From Gammaproteobacteria bacterium (GTDB taxonomy: Bacteria > Pseudomonadota > Gammaproteobacteria > Arenicellales > Poriferihabitantaceae), in contig JAJDVC010000153.1 in assembly GCA_022826305.1 (NCBI GenBank), positions 1 to 36,331 on the forward strand: a DNA stretch of 36,331 nt, read 5' to 3'. Below the pieces are notes generated by a model, which was given only the letters and a program-made list of their open reading frames with translations, searched no databases and was not told the origin of the DNA. The number at the start of each line of letters is the position of its first letter. Position 1 is the first letter of the stretch. The translations under genes and the position numbers were made by a program. This document shows positions 27,700 to 36,052 of the stretch, piece by piece.

Positions 27700-29427
27700 C
27701 TAGTCCTTGGTTACCCGTTCCACTTCTTCCAGTGAAGTGATGCCCCGGGCTACCTTGGCGAGTCCCGCGTCCCGCGTGCTCAATATGCCCTCTTCCTTGG
27801 CAGCCTGCTCGATTTCCAGCGTCGAGGCGCGCTTCATGACAAGTTCGGATATCCGGTTGCTCAGGGGCATGACCTCGAAGATCCCGGTTCTTCCCCGGTA
27901 GCCGAGTGTACAGGCGGCGCAGCCGGACGGTTCGTAGATTTCCAGGGAATCCAGGTCCTGTTCCCGGAATCCCGCCTGGAGCAGTACTTCCTCAGGATAC
28001 GAGGCGATGCGGCGGCAGGATTCGCAGAGCCGTCTCACAAGCCGCTGGGCGATGATCAGGTTGACCGATGAGACAATGTTGAAGGGTGCAACGCCCATGT
28101 TGATCAGCCGAGTCACGGTGCTGGGCGCATCGTTGGTATGAAGGGTGGAAAAAACCATATGACCGGTCTGGGCGGCCTTGATCGCGATTTCAGCGGTTTC
28201 AAGATCCCGGATCTCCCCCACCATGAGCACGTCCGGATCCTGCCGCAGAAATGCGCGCAGGGTCACGGCAAAGGTCAGCCCCGCCTTTTCATTGATGTTG
28301 ACCTGGTTGATCCCGCTGACATTGATTTCAACCGGATCCTCGACGCTGGAGATGTTCCGCTCCGGCGTATTGAGTATGCTCAGTGCCGAATACAGGGAGA
28401 TTGTCTTGCCGCTTCCCGTGGGACCGGTTACCAGTATCATGCCATGGGGTTGAAATGCGGCTTCCCGATACAGGGCGAGTTGCGAGTCGGTCATGCCGAT
28501 CATGTCTATCCCGAGGTTTGTGACAGAGGTGTCCAGTACCCTGATGACCATCTTTTCCCCGAACAGTGTCGGCATGGTATTGACGCGGAAGTCTATGGAG
28601 CGGTTGCGGGAGAATGTCAGTTTCATCCTGCCGTCCTGGGGCAGACGCCGTTCGGCGATATCCAGTTTCGACAGGATCTTCAGGCGCGCGATGATCTTGT
28701 GGATCAGGCCAAGCGGGGGATTGATTGCATCGTGCAGCACGCCATCGATCCTGAATCGTATCCGGGTCATGCGTTCATAGGGCTCGATGTGGATGTCGGA
28801 AGCCAGTTTGTGAATGGCGTCCTGAAGGATCTTGTTGACGAAACGCACGATGGGTGCATCGATCAGCAGATCCGCCGAGTCGATTCCCTGCTGTTCCTCC
28901 GTCTCCTCGGTCAGGTCGATGTCTCCGAGATTTCCCTCCTCGACGATGTCGCTCAGGGTAACGTCGGTGTCCGGCTCGATCATCGAGTCGATCATCGAGT
29001 CCAGTTTCTTCGGATCGACCAGAACAGGCTTGATGCGCAGCCCGGTGCTGAACTTGATTTCGTCGATTGCCGCCCTGTTGGACGGATCCGACACGCCCAC
29101 GAACAGTTTTTGTCCCCGCATGAACAGTGGCAGGACGCGATTCTTCTCGATGACCTTGTCGGACACCAGCTGTGTCGGAGCCAGCTGCATGTTGATGGAA
29201 TCCAGGTCGAGCAGCGGGAAACCGAATTCCGCCGCCGCAATCTGGCTGGCCTGGCTGACAGGAATGATGTTCTGGGTTATGGACTGGAGATAAAACGACC
29301 GGTTTTCGCTTCGAGCGTTCTTCAGCACGAGCATCGCATCCGATTCGGACAGGAACCCCCTTTCCACCATCTTGCGGGCGATTCCCGGCAGGGTCTCCTT
29401 TCCTTGCGCCTGTTCCGCTTCACTCAT
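27700..29427 (-). CDS. pilB: Type IV pilus assembly ATPase PilB
   Basis: PilB is the hexameric ATPase that powers pilus extension. The 575-residue product has a GspE N-terminal domain (to about residue 160), then an N2 domain with ASDIHIEPYERMTRIRFRID near 212. The ATPase core has Walker A GPTGSGKT near 335, the Asp box ISSVEDPVE near 360, Walker B DPDVLMVGEIRD near 398, and the His box FSTLHTNDAPST near 427. The C-terminal zinc site uses CESC near 470 and CAAC near 505. It is the first gene of the minus-strand pil block. No pilin gene adjoins it. Confidence 0.95.
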   Translation of the reverse strand: MSEAEQAQGKETLPGIARKMVERGFLSESDAMLVLKNARSENRSFYLQSITQNIIPVSQASQIAAAEFGFPLLDLDSINMQLAPTQLVSDKVIEKNRVLPLFMRGQKLFVGVSDPSNRAAIDEIKFSTGLRIKPVLVDPKKLDSMIDSMIEPDTDVTLSDIVEEGNLGDIDLTEETEEQQGIDSADLLIDAPIVRFVNKILQDAIHKLASDIHIEPYERMTRIRFRIDGVLHDAINPPLGLIHKIIARLKILSKLDIAERRLPQDGRMKLTFSRNRSIDFRVNTMPTLFGEKMVIRVLDTSVTNLGIDMIGMTDSQLALYREAAFQPHGMILVTGPTGSGKTISLYSALSILNTPERNISSVEDPVEINVSGINQVNINEKAGLTFAVTLRAFLRQDPDVLMVGEIRDLETAEIAIKAAQTGHMVFSTLHTNDAPSTVTRLINMGVAPFNIVSSVNLIIAQRLVRRLCESCRRIASYPEEVLLQAGFREQDLDSLEIYEPSGCAACTLGYRGRTGIFEVMPLSNRISELVMKRASTLEIEQAAKEEGILSTRDAGLAKVARGITSLEEVERVTKD

Positions 29428-29684
29428 GAGGGTTCCGCTCTCCCGTCATGGCGTATTGCACAATTGCCAATAACCGAGTAATATAGTTGGTTATTGACAA
29501 CGCCATAGTCATGTCCAGTCCGCGCCGATTGCAATGCACATACATTATTTACCATGCCAGCCTGTCAAATCAAGCCTGACGGCGTCGGCCGATCGGGACT
29601 GTGCAGCGTTCAGGTCCTTGCCTGGTCATCTGAAACCCCGCTCCGGAAGCCGTGGATCAGTGCGGACCATCGGGTGTCCGTGAC
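29428..29684. other. Divergent intergenic region between pilB and iscR
   Basis: This 257-base gap has an AT-rich core (about 29455-29560) and GC-rich flanks. It must hold the promoters of pilB on the minus strand and iscR on the plus strand, together with the IscR box listed separately. TTGCAC (29456-29461) and TAATAT (29479-29484) are 17 bases apart and could be a weak iscR promoter, but the match is too poor to call. No coding frame was recognised. Confidence 0.45.
29470..29494. promoter_or_regulatory. Candidate IscR type 1 binding site
   Basis: A 25-base dyad with outer half-sites ATAACC and GGTTAT and an inner GAGT...TAGT around an AT-rich centre. It agrees at 21 of 25 positions with the type 1 site consensus bound by [2Fe-2S]-IscR in E. 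coli, as I remember it (ATA-N-YYGACT-centre-AGTCRR-N-TAT). The site is 190 bases upstream of iscR and 43 bases upstream of pilB, so it could autoregulate the suf operon and also act on pilB. Site seen; binding inferred. Confidence 0.6.
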
Positions 29685-30149
29685 ATGAGATTGACAACAA
29701 AGGGCAGGTATGCAGTGACCGCGATGATCGATCTCTCGCTGAATCAGGGGCACGGCCCGGTGACGCTCAGGAGCATTTCGCAGAATCAGGGTATATCCCT
29801 GTCGTACCTTGAACAGCTGTTTGCGAAAATGCGCAAGTCCGGCCTGATCTCGGGTACCCGCGGACCCGGGGGCGGCTACATCCTGAACCGCGACGTGGAC
29901 CGGATCAGCATAGCGGATATCGTCGTGGCGGTTGACGAGCCGCTGGATATTACGGAATGTGCGGGAAGAGAGGATTGCCAGGATGGCAGGCGATGCCTGT
30001 CGCACGGCCTCTGGAGCGAACTGAGCGATCAGCTGTACGGGTTCCTGGCGGGAATCAGTCTTGGAGAACTGATGCGGCAAAGCGGCCTGACCCGCATCAG
30101 GGAGGAAAGCCGGCAGGTGGAAGTGCCTTCGCTGGCGGATACCGCATGA
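29685..30149 (+). CDS. iscR: Fe-S cluster-sensing regulator IscR (Rrf2 family)
   Basis: IscR senses Fe-S status by carrying a [2Fe-2S] cluster and regulates Fe-S assembly genes. The 154-residue product begins MRLTTKGRYAVTAMIDL, has the winged helix with ISLSYLEQLFAKMRKSGLI, and carries Cys92, Cys98, Cys104 and His107, the same spacing and numbers as the cluster ligands of E. coli IscR. The following LWSELSDQLYGFLAGISLGE also matches. ATG 29685 is preferred over an upstream in-frame codon at 29652, which would add 11 unrelated residues. It leads the suf operon, with sufB 30 bases downstream. This makes it more IscR-like than the SufR or generic Rrf2 proteins often found with suf. Confidence 0.93.
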   Translation: MRLTTKGRYAVTAMIDLSLNQGHGPVTLRSISQNQGISLSYLEQLFAKMRKSGLISGTRGPGGGYILNRDVDRISIADIVVAVDEPLDITECAGREDCQDGRRCLSHGLWSELSDQLYGFLAGISLGELMRQSGLTRIREESRQVEVPSLADTA

Positions 30150-30179
30150 CCTCTTGAGGCGCGCGAGGAGAACGAGAAC

Positions 30180-31631
30180 ATGCAAGGTACCGAAAAGGAT
30201 CTGACTGCCCTGGTACAGCGGGAGTACAAGGAGGGTTTCACGACCGACATCGAGGCTGATACCCTGCCGCCCGGGCTGGACGAGGAGGTGATCCGCACGA
30301 TCTCGGGCAAGAAAGCGGAACCGGACTTCCTCCTTGAGTGGCGCCTGATGGCCTATCGGCGCTGGCTTGAAATGAAGGAACCGGACTGGGCCCAGCTGCA
30401 TTACCCGAAAATCGACCTGCAGGACATCAGCTACTACTCCGCTCCGAAGCAGAAGAAGTTGCTGGACAGCCTTGACGAGGTCGACCCCAAGCTGCTGGAG
30501 ACCTACGAGAAACTCGGCATCCCCCTTGAGGAGCAGAAAATGCTGGCCGGGGTCAGGGTGGCCGTGGATGCGGTGTTCGACAGTGTCTCTGTGGCGACGA
30601 CCTTCAAGAAGACCCTGTCCGAGGCCGGGGTGATATTCTGCCCGCTGTCGGAGGCCGTGAAGGATTGTCCGGAACTGGTGCACAAATACCTGGGCTCGGT
30701 TGTCCCTGCCGGGGACAATTACTTCGCCGCACTGAATTCCGCCGTGTTCAGCGAAGGTTCGTTCGTGTACATTCCCCCGGGAGTACGCTGCCCCATGGAA
30801 CTGTCCACGTACTTCAGGATTAACGCCATGAATACCGGGCAGTTCGAGCGGACGCTGATCATCGCCGATGAGGACAGCCATGTCAGCTATCTCGAAGGGT
30901 GCACTGCGCCCATGCGCGACGAGAACCAGCTACATGCCGCCGTGGTGGAACTGGTTGCCCTCAAGGGCGCCGAGATCAAGTATTCCACCGTGCAGAACTG
31001 GTACCCCGGGGACGAGAACGGCCGGGGCGGCATATACAATTTCGTCACCAAGCGTGGCGCCTGCAAGGGGAAGCGCGCCAAGATTTCCTGGACCCAGGTC
31101 GAGACCGGTTCCGCCATCACGTGGAAGTATCCGAGCGTTGTGCTCGAGGGGGACGACTCCATCGGGGAGTTCTATTCGGTGGCCCTGACCAACAATTATC
31201 AGCAGGCGGACACCGGCACCAAGATGGTGCACATAGGCAAGAACGCCAGGAGCACCATCATTTCCAAGGGCATCTCCGCCGGCCACGGCCAGAACTCCTA
31301 TCGCGGACTGGTAAAGGTGCTCAAGGGGGCGGAGAAGGCCAGGAACTACTCACAGTGCGACTCCCTGCTGATGGGCAGCACCTGCGGCGCCCACACCTTC
31401 CCGTATGTCGAGGTAAGGAACCCGACCGCCGTGGTCGAGCACGAGGCGACGACTTCCCGCATCGGCGAAGACCAGCTGTTCTACTGCCGCCAGCGCGGAC
31501 TGTCGGAAGAAGAGGCGGTATCCATGATCGTCAACGGTTTCTGCAAGGAAGTGTTCAAGGAACTGCCCATGGAGTTCGCCGTGGAAGCCCAGAAGCTGCT
31601 CGGGATCAGCCTTGAAGGTTCGGTCGGGTAG
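30180..31631 (+). CDS. sufB: Fe-S cluster assembly scaffold protein SufB
   Basis: SufB is the main scaffold of the SufBC2D complex. The 483-residue product has the family blocks [20 protein letters not shown] near residue 16, [15 protein letters not shown] near 118, [20 protein letters not shown] near 195, [10 protein letters not shown] near 235, [20 protein letters not shown] near 270 and a C-terminal [18 protein letters not shown] with Cys436. A GAGGAG ribosome binding site lies about ten bases before ATG 30180. It is followed by sufC after 15 bases. Confidence 0.97.
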   Translation: MQGTEKDLTALVQREYKEGFTTDIEADTLPPGLDEEVIRTISGKKAEPDFLLEWRLMAYRRWLEMKEPDWAQLHYPKIDLQDISYYSAPKQKKLLDSLDEVDPKLLETYEKLGIPLEEQKMLAGVRVAVDAVFDSVSVATTFKKTLSEAGVIFCPLSEAVKDCPELVHKYLGSVVPAGDNYFAALNSAVFSEGSFVYIPPGVRCPMELSTYFRINAMNTGQFERTLIIADEDSHVSYLEGCTAPMRDENQLHAAVVELVALKGAEIKYSTVQNWYPGDENGRGGIYNFVTKRGACKGKRAKISWTQVETGSAITWKYPSVVLEGDDSIGEFYSVALTNNYQQADTGTKMVHIGKNARSTIISKGISAGHGQNSYRGLVKVLKGAEKARNYSQCDSLLMGSTCGAHTFPYVEVRNPTAVVEHEATTSRIGEDQLFYCRQRGLSEEEAVSMIVNGFCKEVFKELPMEFAVEAQKLLGISLEGSVG

Positions 31632-31646
31632 CCTCCCTGCATCTTC

Positions 31647-32417
31647 ATGCCCGGATCACTCATGCTCTCAGTCAGAAACCTGCATGCCGCAGTTGAAGGC
31701 AAGGCCATCCTCAACGGCATAAACCTGGAAATCGGTCCCGGACAGGTCCATGCCATCATGGGACCCAACGGTTCCGGCAAGAGCACGCTCGCCAATGTTC
31801 TGGCAGGTCGGGACCACTTCGAGGTTACGGCAGGAGAAGTGGAATTCCGGGGCTGGGACCTGCTTGAAATGGAGCCGGAAATACGGGCCCGCGAAGGACT
31901 TTTCCTCGCCTTCCAGTATCCGGTGGAAATACCGGGAGTCAGCAATCTGCACATGCTCAAGGCGGCCGTCAACGCCGTACGCAGGCACCGTGGCGAGGAG
32001 GAATTGAATGCCATGGAATTTCTCAAGCTGATCAAGCAGAAGGCTGCCCTGGTGGAGATGAGGCAGGAGTTCCTCTACCGCTCGGTCAACGAGGGTTTTT
32101 CCGGCGGCGAGAAGAAGCGCAACGAGATTCTGCAGATGGCGATGTTCGAACCGCGCCTGAGCGTCCTTGACGAAACGGATTCCGGCCTTGATATCGATGC
32201 GCTGAAGATCGTGGCGCAAGGCGTCAACAGCCTGAGGAGCAGTGACCGCTCGATTCTGCTGGTGACGCATTACCAGCGACTGCTGGATTACATCGTTCCC
32301 GATTTCGTGCATGTGCTCGCACACGGGAAGATCATCCGTTCCGGGGACAAGGATCTTGCCCTGGAACTTGAGCGTAAAGGGTACAGCTGGGTCGAGGATC
32401 ATGCAGGCGCTGCCTGA
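31647..32417 (+). CDS. sufC: Fe-S cluster assembly ATPase SufC
   Basis: SufC is the ABC-type ATPase of the SufBCD complex; it is soluble and not a transporter. The 256-residue product has Walker A IMGPNGSGKST near residue 38, the signature FSGGEKKRNEI near 151, and Walker B LSVLDETDSGLD near 170, all as in SufC. ATG 31647 is used; ATG 31662 (MLSVRNLHAAVEG) fits the family start better and may be the true one. It overlaps sufD by 17 bases. Confidence 0.96.
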   Translation: MPGSLMLSVRNLHAAVEGKAILNGINLEIGPGQVHAIMGPNGSGKSTLANVLAGRDHFEVTAGEVEFRGWDLLEMEPEIRAREGLFLAFQYPVEIPGVSNLHMLKAAVNAVRRHRGEEELNAMEFLKLIKQKAALVEMRQEFLYRSVNEGFSGGEKKRNEILQMAMFEPRLSVLDETDSGLDIDALKIVAQGVNSLRSSDRSILLVTHYQRLLDYIVPDFVHVLAHGKIIRSGDKDLALELERKGYSWVEDHAGAA

Positions 32418-33738
32418 CGCGTGCGCCGATCCCAGGACCCGTCCTTATCTGGAGCAGTTCAGGGACGTGCATGAGACGTTGTCTGGCGCCGGCGTGGAGT
32501 GGCTGGCGCGCTCACGGGTATCCAGCATGGCCCATCTTTGCAGCGGGGGATTTCCCACCCAGCGGGATGAGGACTGGAAATACACACCCCTGCGTTCCGT
32601 CATGGCGCACCCGTTCAGTCTCGCCGTCGGCGGGCATGTGCCGGACGACCCCGACCGTTACGGTGTTCCCGGGCTCGACAGTCTCAGGGTAGCATGCATT
32701 GACGGGATCCTCGATTCCCGGTGTGCGCCCTGCCCCGCCGCTGGCCTGAGCGTGCAGTCCTTTTCCGACATGCTGGCGCGGAATCCCGACCAGCTGAAGT
32801 CCTGCATGGGGAAGGTTTCCGGAGCCCGTTCCCACGGTTTCGTCCTGCTCAACGAGGCCCTGCACCGTGATGGTGTGGTGATTGAAATCGCGCCCCGTGT
32901 CCGGATAGACAGACCGGTGGAACTGCTGATGCTGTCCTGCGAAGATTCGGCACTGGTGTTGCCGAGGATCCTGATCATCGCCTCGGAAGGCTGTCGGGTG
33001 GAGATAGTCGAACATCAGGTTTCCGCGCACGCCGGCAGCGGGCTGTACTGCGGCATGACGGAAATGTACCTGGAACCGGGCGCGCATGTGAAGTACAGTG
33101 TCATCCAGAACCAGTCACGCTCCGCCTATCAGGTTTCCGGCGCCTGGGCGGAGCTTGCCGAAAACAGCCGCCTTGACTGCCGCACCGTTTCGGTGGGAGG
33201 CGCCCTGACGCGCAATGACCTGGCTGTCAACCTGACTGGTCCCGGCGCCCACTGCGATATGCTTGGCGCCTACTGCCTGTCGGGCCGGCAGCACGTGGAC
33301 AACCATACCACCGTGGTGCATGGTGCGGAAAACTGTACCAGCAACGAGTTGTACAAGGGGGTTCTGGACGACCGGTCACGGGGCGTGTTCCACGGCCGGA
33401 TCAGGGTCGAGGAGGGCGCCCGGAAAACCGATGCCCAGCAGGCGAACAATACCCTGCTCCTGTCAAGAGGCGCAGAGATCGATACCAAGCCGCAGCTGGA
33501 AATCTATGCCGATGACGTCAAGTGTTCCCACGGCGCGACGGTCGGACAGCTGGATGACAAGGCCCTGTTCTACCTGCAGACCCGCGGGATAGACCCGGCG
33601 GCCGCGCGCTCCATGCTGATATCCGCATTCGTGGGGGAAGTGCTGCAGTCCGTCGAACCGCAGCCGCTTCACGATTACCTGTGCGCGTTGCTGGACGAGC
33701 AGCTTTCGGACCCGGGTACCGGGGAGCCTGGGCCATGA
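32401..33738 (+). CDS. sufD: Fe-S cluster assembly protein SufD
   Basis: SufD is the SufB paralogue that completes the SufBC2D scaffold and is linked to iron entry. The 445-residue product has GFPTQRDEDWKYTPLRSV near residue 51, a divergent middle, and the C-terminal beta-helix part with the SufB/SufD-type DNHTTVVHGAENCTSNELYK near 300, FHGRIRVEEGARKTDAQQAN near 330 and DDVKCSHGATVGQLD near 370, which holds the conserved histidine. ATG 32401 lies inside the end of sufC; codons further upstream are a shadow. Its stop overlaps the sufT start (ATGA). Confidence 0.94.
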   Translation: MQALPDACADPRTRPYLEQFRDVHETLSGAGVEWLARSRVSSMAHLCSGGFPTQRDEDWKYTPLRSVMAHPFSLAVGGHVPDDPDRYGVPGLDSLRVACIDGILDSRCAPCPAAGLSVQSFSDMLARNPDQLKSCMGKVSGARSHGFVLLNEALHRDGVVIEIAPRVRIDRPVELLMLSCEDSALVLPRILIIASEGCRVEIVEHQVSAHAGSGLYCGMTEMYLEPGAHVKYSVIQNQSRSAYQVSGAWAELAENSRLDCRTVSVGGALTRNDLAVNLTGPGAHCDMLGAYCLSGRQHVDNHTTVVHGAENCTSNELYKGVLDDRSRGVFHGRIRVEEGARKTDAQQANNTLLLSRGAEIDTKPQLEIYADDVKCSHGATVGQLDDKALFYLQTRGIDPAAARSMLISAFVGEVLQSVEPQPLHDYLCALLDEQLSDPGTGEPGP

Positions 33739-34172
33739 AAAGAGTGAACTTCGATCCCGATCTTGAACTGAAGAAGGCGCGTATCATGGAGGAATTCAAC
33801 CAGAGCGAGAACCGGGAACTGCCCGCTCGCGCGGGTGCTGCAGACCAGGAGATGGTTGCGGATGTGCCGGAATCGGATCTCAAGGAGCAGATCATCGATG
33901 CGCTCAGGACGGTGTATGACCCGGAAATTCCGGTCAACATCTATGACCTGGGCCTGATCTACGACGTGCGGATAGACAATGGATTCGTGGAAATCGACAT
34001 GACCCTGACGGCGCCCGGCTGCCCGGTTGCGCATACCTTTCCGGGAATCGTGGAACGCTCGGTATGCCTGGTGCCGGGCGTGGCCGCGGCAACCGTCGAG
34101 ATCGTCTGGGATCCGCCCTGGACCCCCGAGCTGATCAGCGAGGCGGCCCGCCTGGAACTCGGCCTGATCTGA
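33735..34172 (+). CDS. sufT: SufT, MIP18/DUF59-family Fe-S maturation protein
   Basis: SufT-type DUF59 proteins help mature Fe-S proteins and are often the last gene of suf operons. The 145-residue product has an N-terminal variable part of about 50 residues and then the DUF59 domain: DALRTVYDPEIPVNIYDLGL near residue 57, followed by IYDV, LTAPGCPVAHTFPG near 94 and VEIVWDPPWTPELIS near 119. ATG 33735 overlaps the sufD stop. The same domain occurs in PaaD and in apo-protein carrier fusions, but the context points to SufT. No sufS, sufE or sufU follows; the next gene is on the other strand 25 bases away. Confidence 0.88.
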   Translation: MKRVNFDPDLELKKARIMEEFNQSENRELPARAGAADQEMVADVPESDLKEQIIDALRTVYDPEIPVNIYDLGLIYDVRIDNGFVEIDMTLTAPGCPVAHTFPGIVERSVCLVPGVAAATVEIVWDPPWTPELISEAARLELGLI

Positions 34173-34197
34173 GTCGGCTGCAGCCCGTTACCGAGCG

Positions 34198-35091
34198 TCA
34201 ATCGCCGGCATCGCCCGACTTCCCCTGCCCGAGCCTGTCCTGCGTGCGCAGCCGGAAATCCGATGCGTCGTGCCGTTCGTGAAGCTGGTCTTCAGGTGGT
34301 CCGCTGATCCGGTTGACCTTGCGACCCCGGATGACTGCGTCACGCGCCGCAATCTCCTCGTGCCAGCGCACGACGTTGGTGTAGGTGTGCGCCTCGAGGA
34401 ACTCGGCGGCATCGTAAATCCTGCCGGTCGTCAGCACGCCGTACCATGGCCAGATCGCCATGTCGGCGATCGTATAGGCGTCGCCTGCCACGTAGCGCGA
34501 TCCCGCCAACTGCTTGTCCAGCACGTCAAGCTGGCGTTTCACCTCCATGGCAAAGCGGTTGATCGGGTATTCCAGCTTGCAGTCTGCATAGGCATAGAAA
34601 TGCCCGAAACCACCACCGAGATAGGGGGTGGAGCCCATCTGCCAGAACAGCCATGACAGGCACTCGGCCCGTCCGCCCGGATCGCCGGGGATGAAATCGC
34701 CGAACTTGTCGGCAAGGTAGAGCAGTATGGAGCCGGACTCGAAGACGCGCGTCGGGTCGGACATCGAGCAGTCTACCAGGACCGGTATCTTCGAGTTCGG
34801 ATTGACGGCCACGAAACCGGAACCGAACTGCTCGCCCTTTTCGATGTCGATGACGTATGCGTCGTATTCCGCGCCTTCATGACCAGCCGCCAGAAGTTCT
34901 TCGAGCATCACGGTTACCTTGACGCCATTGGGAGTTGCCAGCGAGTAAAGCTGCAGCGGATGCCTGCCGCGCGGCAGTTCCGCATCGTGTGTCGCGCCGG
35001 AGACCGGACGATTGATGGAAGCGAACCGTCCGCCGTTGTCATGTTCCCACTTCCAGATCTTCGGGGGTTTGTAGCCGGGGGAATTGCTCAT
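34198..35091 (-). CDS. yghU: YghU-like disulfide-bond reductase / nu-class glutathione transferase
   Basis: YghU-type proteins are glutathione transferase homologues with disulfide reductase activity towards small disulfides. The 297-residue product (E. coli YghU 288) begins with PPKIWKWEHDNGGRFASINR and has LYSLATPNGVKVTVMLEELL near residue 48. It continues with FVAVNPNSKIPVLVD near 92, VFESGSILLYLADKFG near 115, YLGGGFGHFYAYA near 155, AGDAYTIADMAIWPWYG near 203 and QLHERHDASDF near the end. ATG 35091 has GAGCGAG upstream. The frame stays open far upstream (to 35976), but that part has no homology to the family. It is convergent with sufT. Confidence 0.93.
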   Translation of the reverse strand: MSNSPGYKPPKIWKWEHDNGGRFASINRPVSGATHDAELPRGRHPLQLYSLATPNGVKVTVMLEELLAAGHEGAEYDAYVIDIEKGEQFGSGFVAVNPNSKIPVLVDCSMSDPTRVFESGSILLYLADKFGDFIPGDPGGRAECLSWLFWQMGSTPYLGGGFGHFYAYADCKLEYPINRFAMEVKRQLDVLDKQLAGSRYVAGDAYTIADMAIWPWYGVLTTGRIYDAAEFLEAHTYTNVVRWHEEIAARDAVIRGRKVNRISGPPEDQLHERHDASDFRLRTQDRLGQGKSGDAGD

Positions 35092-35640
35092 GATATCTCG
35101 CTCTTCGCAGGTTGGTAGAATTGCTTTCCGGGCGTCTGCCGAGCGGGCGGGCAGGATCAGGCACCGGTCAATCCCGGTCTGGGCAAAACGAACCCCGTGC
35201 CGGAAGCAGAACCCGCGGCTGCACAGGATTTTCAGCGACCACTGATTGGAGTCCAGCCGGGCGCACGGGCAGTATACCGCACAAATTCCCTGCGGCCCAG
35301 GACGATGTGTGTTTGCGAGTGTCCGATTCGCTGTCCCGGACAGGTGGGGTTGCGTCATCGCAATTCCGGTACTCTCGCGAAGCTGTGCCGTCCGGTATTG
35401 GACCGTGCCGTGGACTGCGGACGCACAGGGACAGGGTCTTGGAGAAGCGCCCCCGTCAGTCGTTGGTAGCGGACATCCGGACATGCTCTCTGGTCGGGTG
35501 CAGCTTCCCATCCGCGAGACAGGCAAGACCGCAATGCAGTCCGGGTGGGGCCCAGGCAGTCCACCCTTGCCCCAGCCGCAGCTGGCCGGGATTCCATGAA
35601 CGAGCCGTATAGCGTTCCTGATCACCGACTCCCTGCCGGC
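35092..35640. other. Gene-poor stretch upstream of yghU
   Basis: No frame on either strand shows recognisable protein features. Near 35245-35266 the plus strand has TTGGAGTCCAGCCGGGCGCA followed by C, which resembles the T-loop and acceptor end of a tRNA-Arg with one change in the loop, but no 5' half is present. An inverted repeat TTCCTGAT / ATCAGGAA (35615-35622 and 35642-35649, 19-base loop) lies at the right end. A TATACT lies at about 35276-35271 on the minus strand without a good -35. The stretch looks like rearranged or decayed DNA. Confidence 0.35.
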
Positions 35641-35726
35641 TATCAGGAATAGTGCCTGATCAGAGACTTGACTGGGGCCTGTTGACACAGCTGCAGTAAT
35701 TCGAAGATGAGTGCGCAGGTAACAAG

Positions 35727-36008
35727 GCCGGGGAAGAGCGCAAGGGCAGCGGCTGTCCGGGCATCTGCGGCAACCACATGAAGTCTGATGTTCCAGCCGC
35801 CCCGGGACCTGCCGATGGATTGTGGACCGTTTTCTTTCGCGCCCCGTGCCGTCGGGATGCACCTTGATGCCGGTACTGTCCAGTCCGCATGCCTCGACCC
35901 GGATGTGCACCATCCGCTCCCGTTGCAGTTGTTCGAACACCCGCTCGAGCACACCACTTCTCGACCACCGGCTCATGCGCGTGCAGGGAGTGTACCGTCC
36001 TGCAAATA
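35727..36008 (-). pseudogene. IS5-family transposase fragment, truncated and frameshifted
   Basis: Two minus-strand frames together spell part of an IS5-type DDE transposase. The first gives RMSRWSRSGVLERVFEQLQR and then ACGLDSTGIKVHPDGTG, with the first catalytic aspartate in LDST. One extra base at about 35841 shifts the reading to a second frame, which continues AKENGPQSIGRSRGGW and VVAADARTAAALALFPG. Homology stops near 35727, so the second and third catalytic residues are gone, and the N-terminus is missing beyond about 36008. It is a dead remnant. A programmed +1 shift is unlikely in such a truncated copy. Confidence 0.7.
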
Positions 36009-36017
36009 GATGACATG

Positions 36018-36031
36018 ATGATGGACATCAT
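36018..36031. repeat. Short inverted repeat before the IS630-type gene
   Basis: ATGATG (36018-36023) and CATCAT (36026-36031) form a perfect six-base dyad with a two-base centre, 22 bases before the transposase start. It may be part of the left end or an operator of the insertion sequence; the element boundary itself could not be fixed. Confidence 0.3.
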
Positions 36032-36052
36032 TCATCCTCAAGGAGTACGCCC

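Noticed and set aside
28138-29481. 447-codon plus-strand frame
   Set aside because: Antisense to pilB, whose Walker motifs and zinc pairs are all intact.
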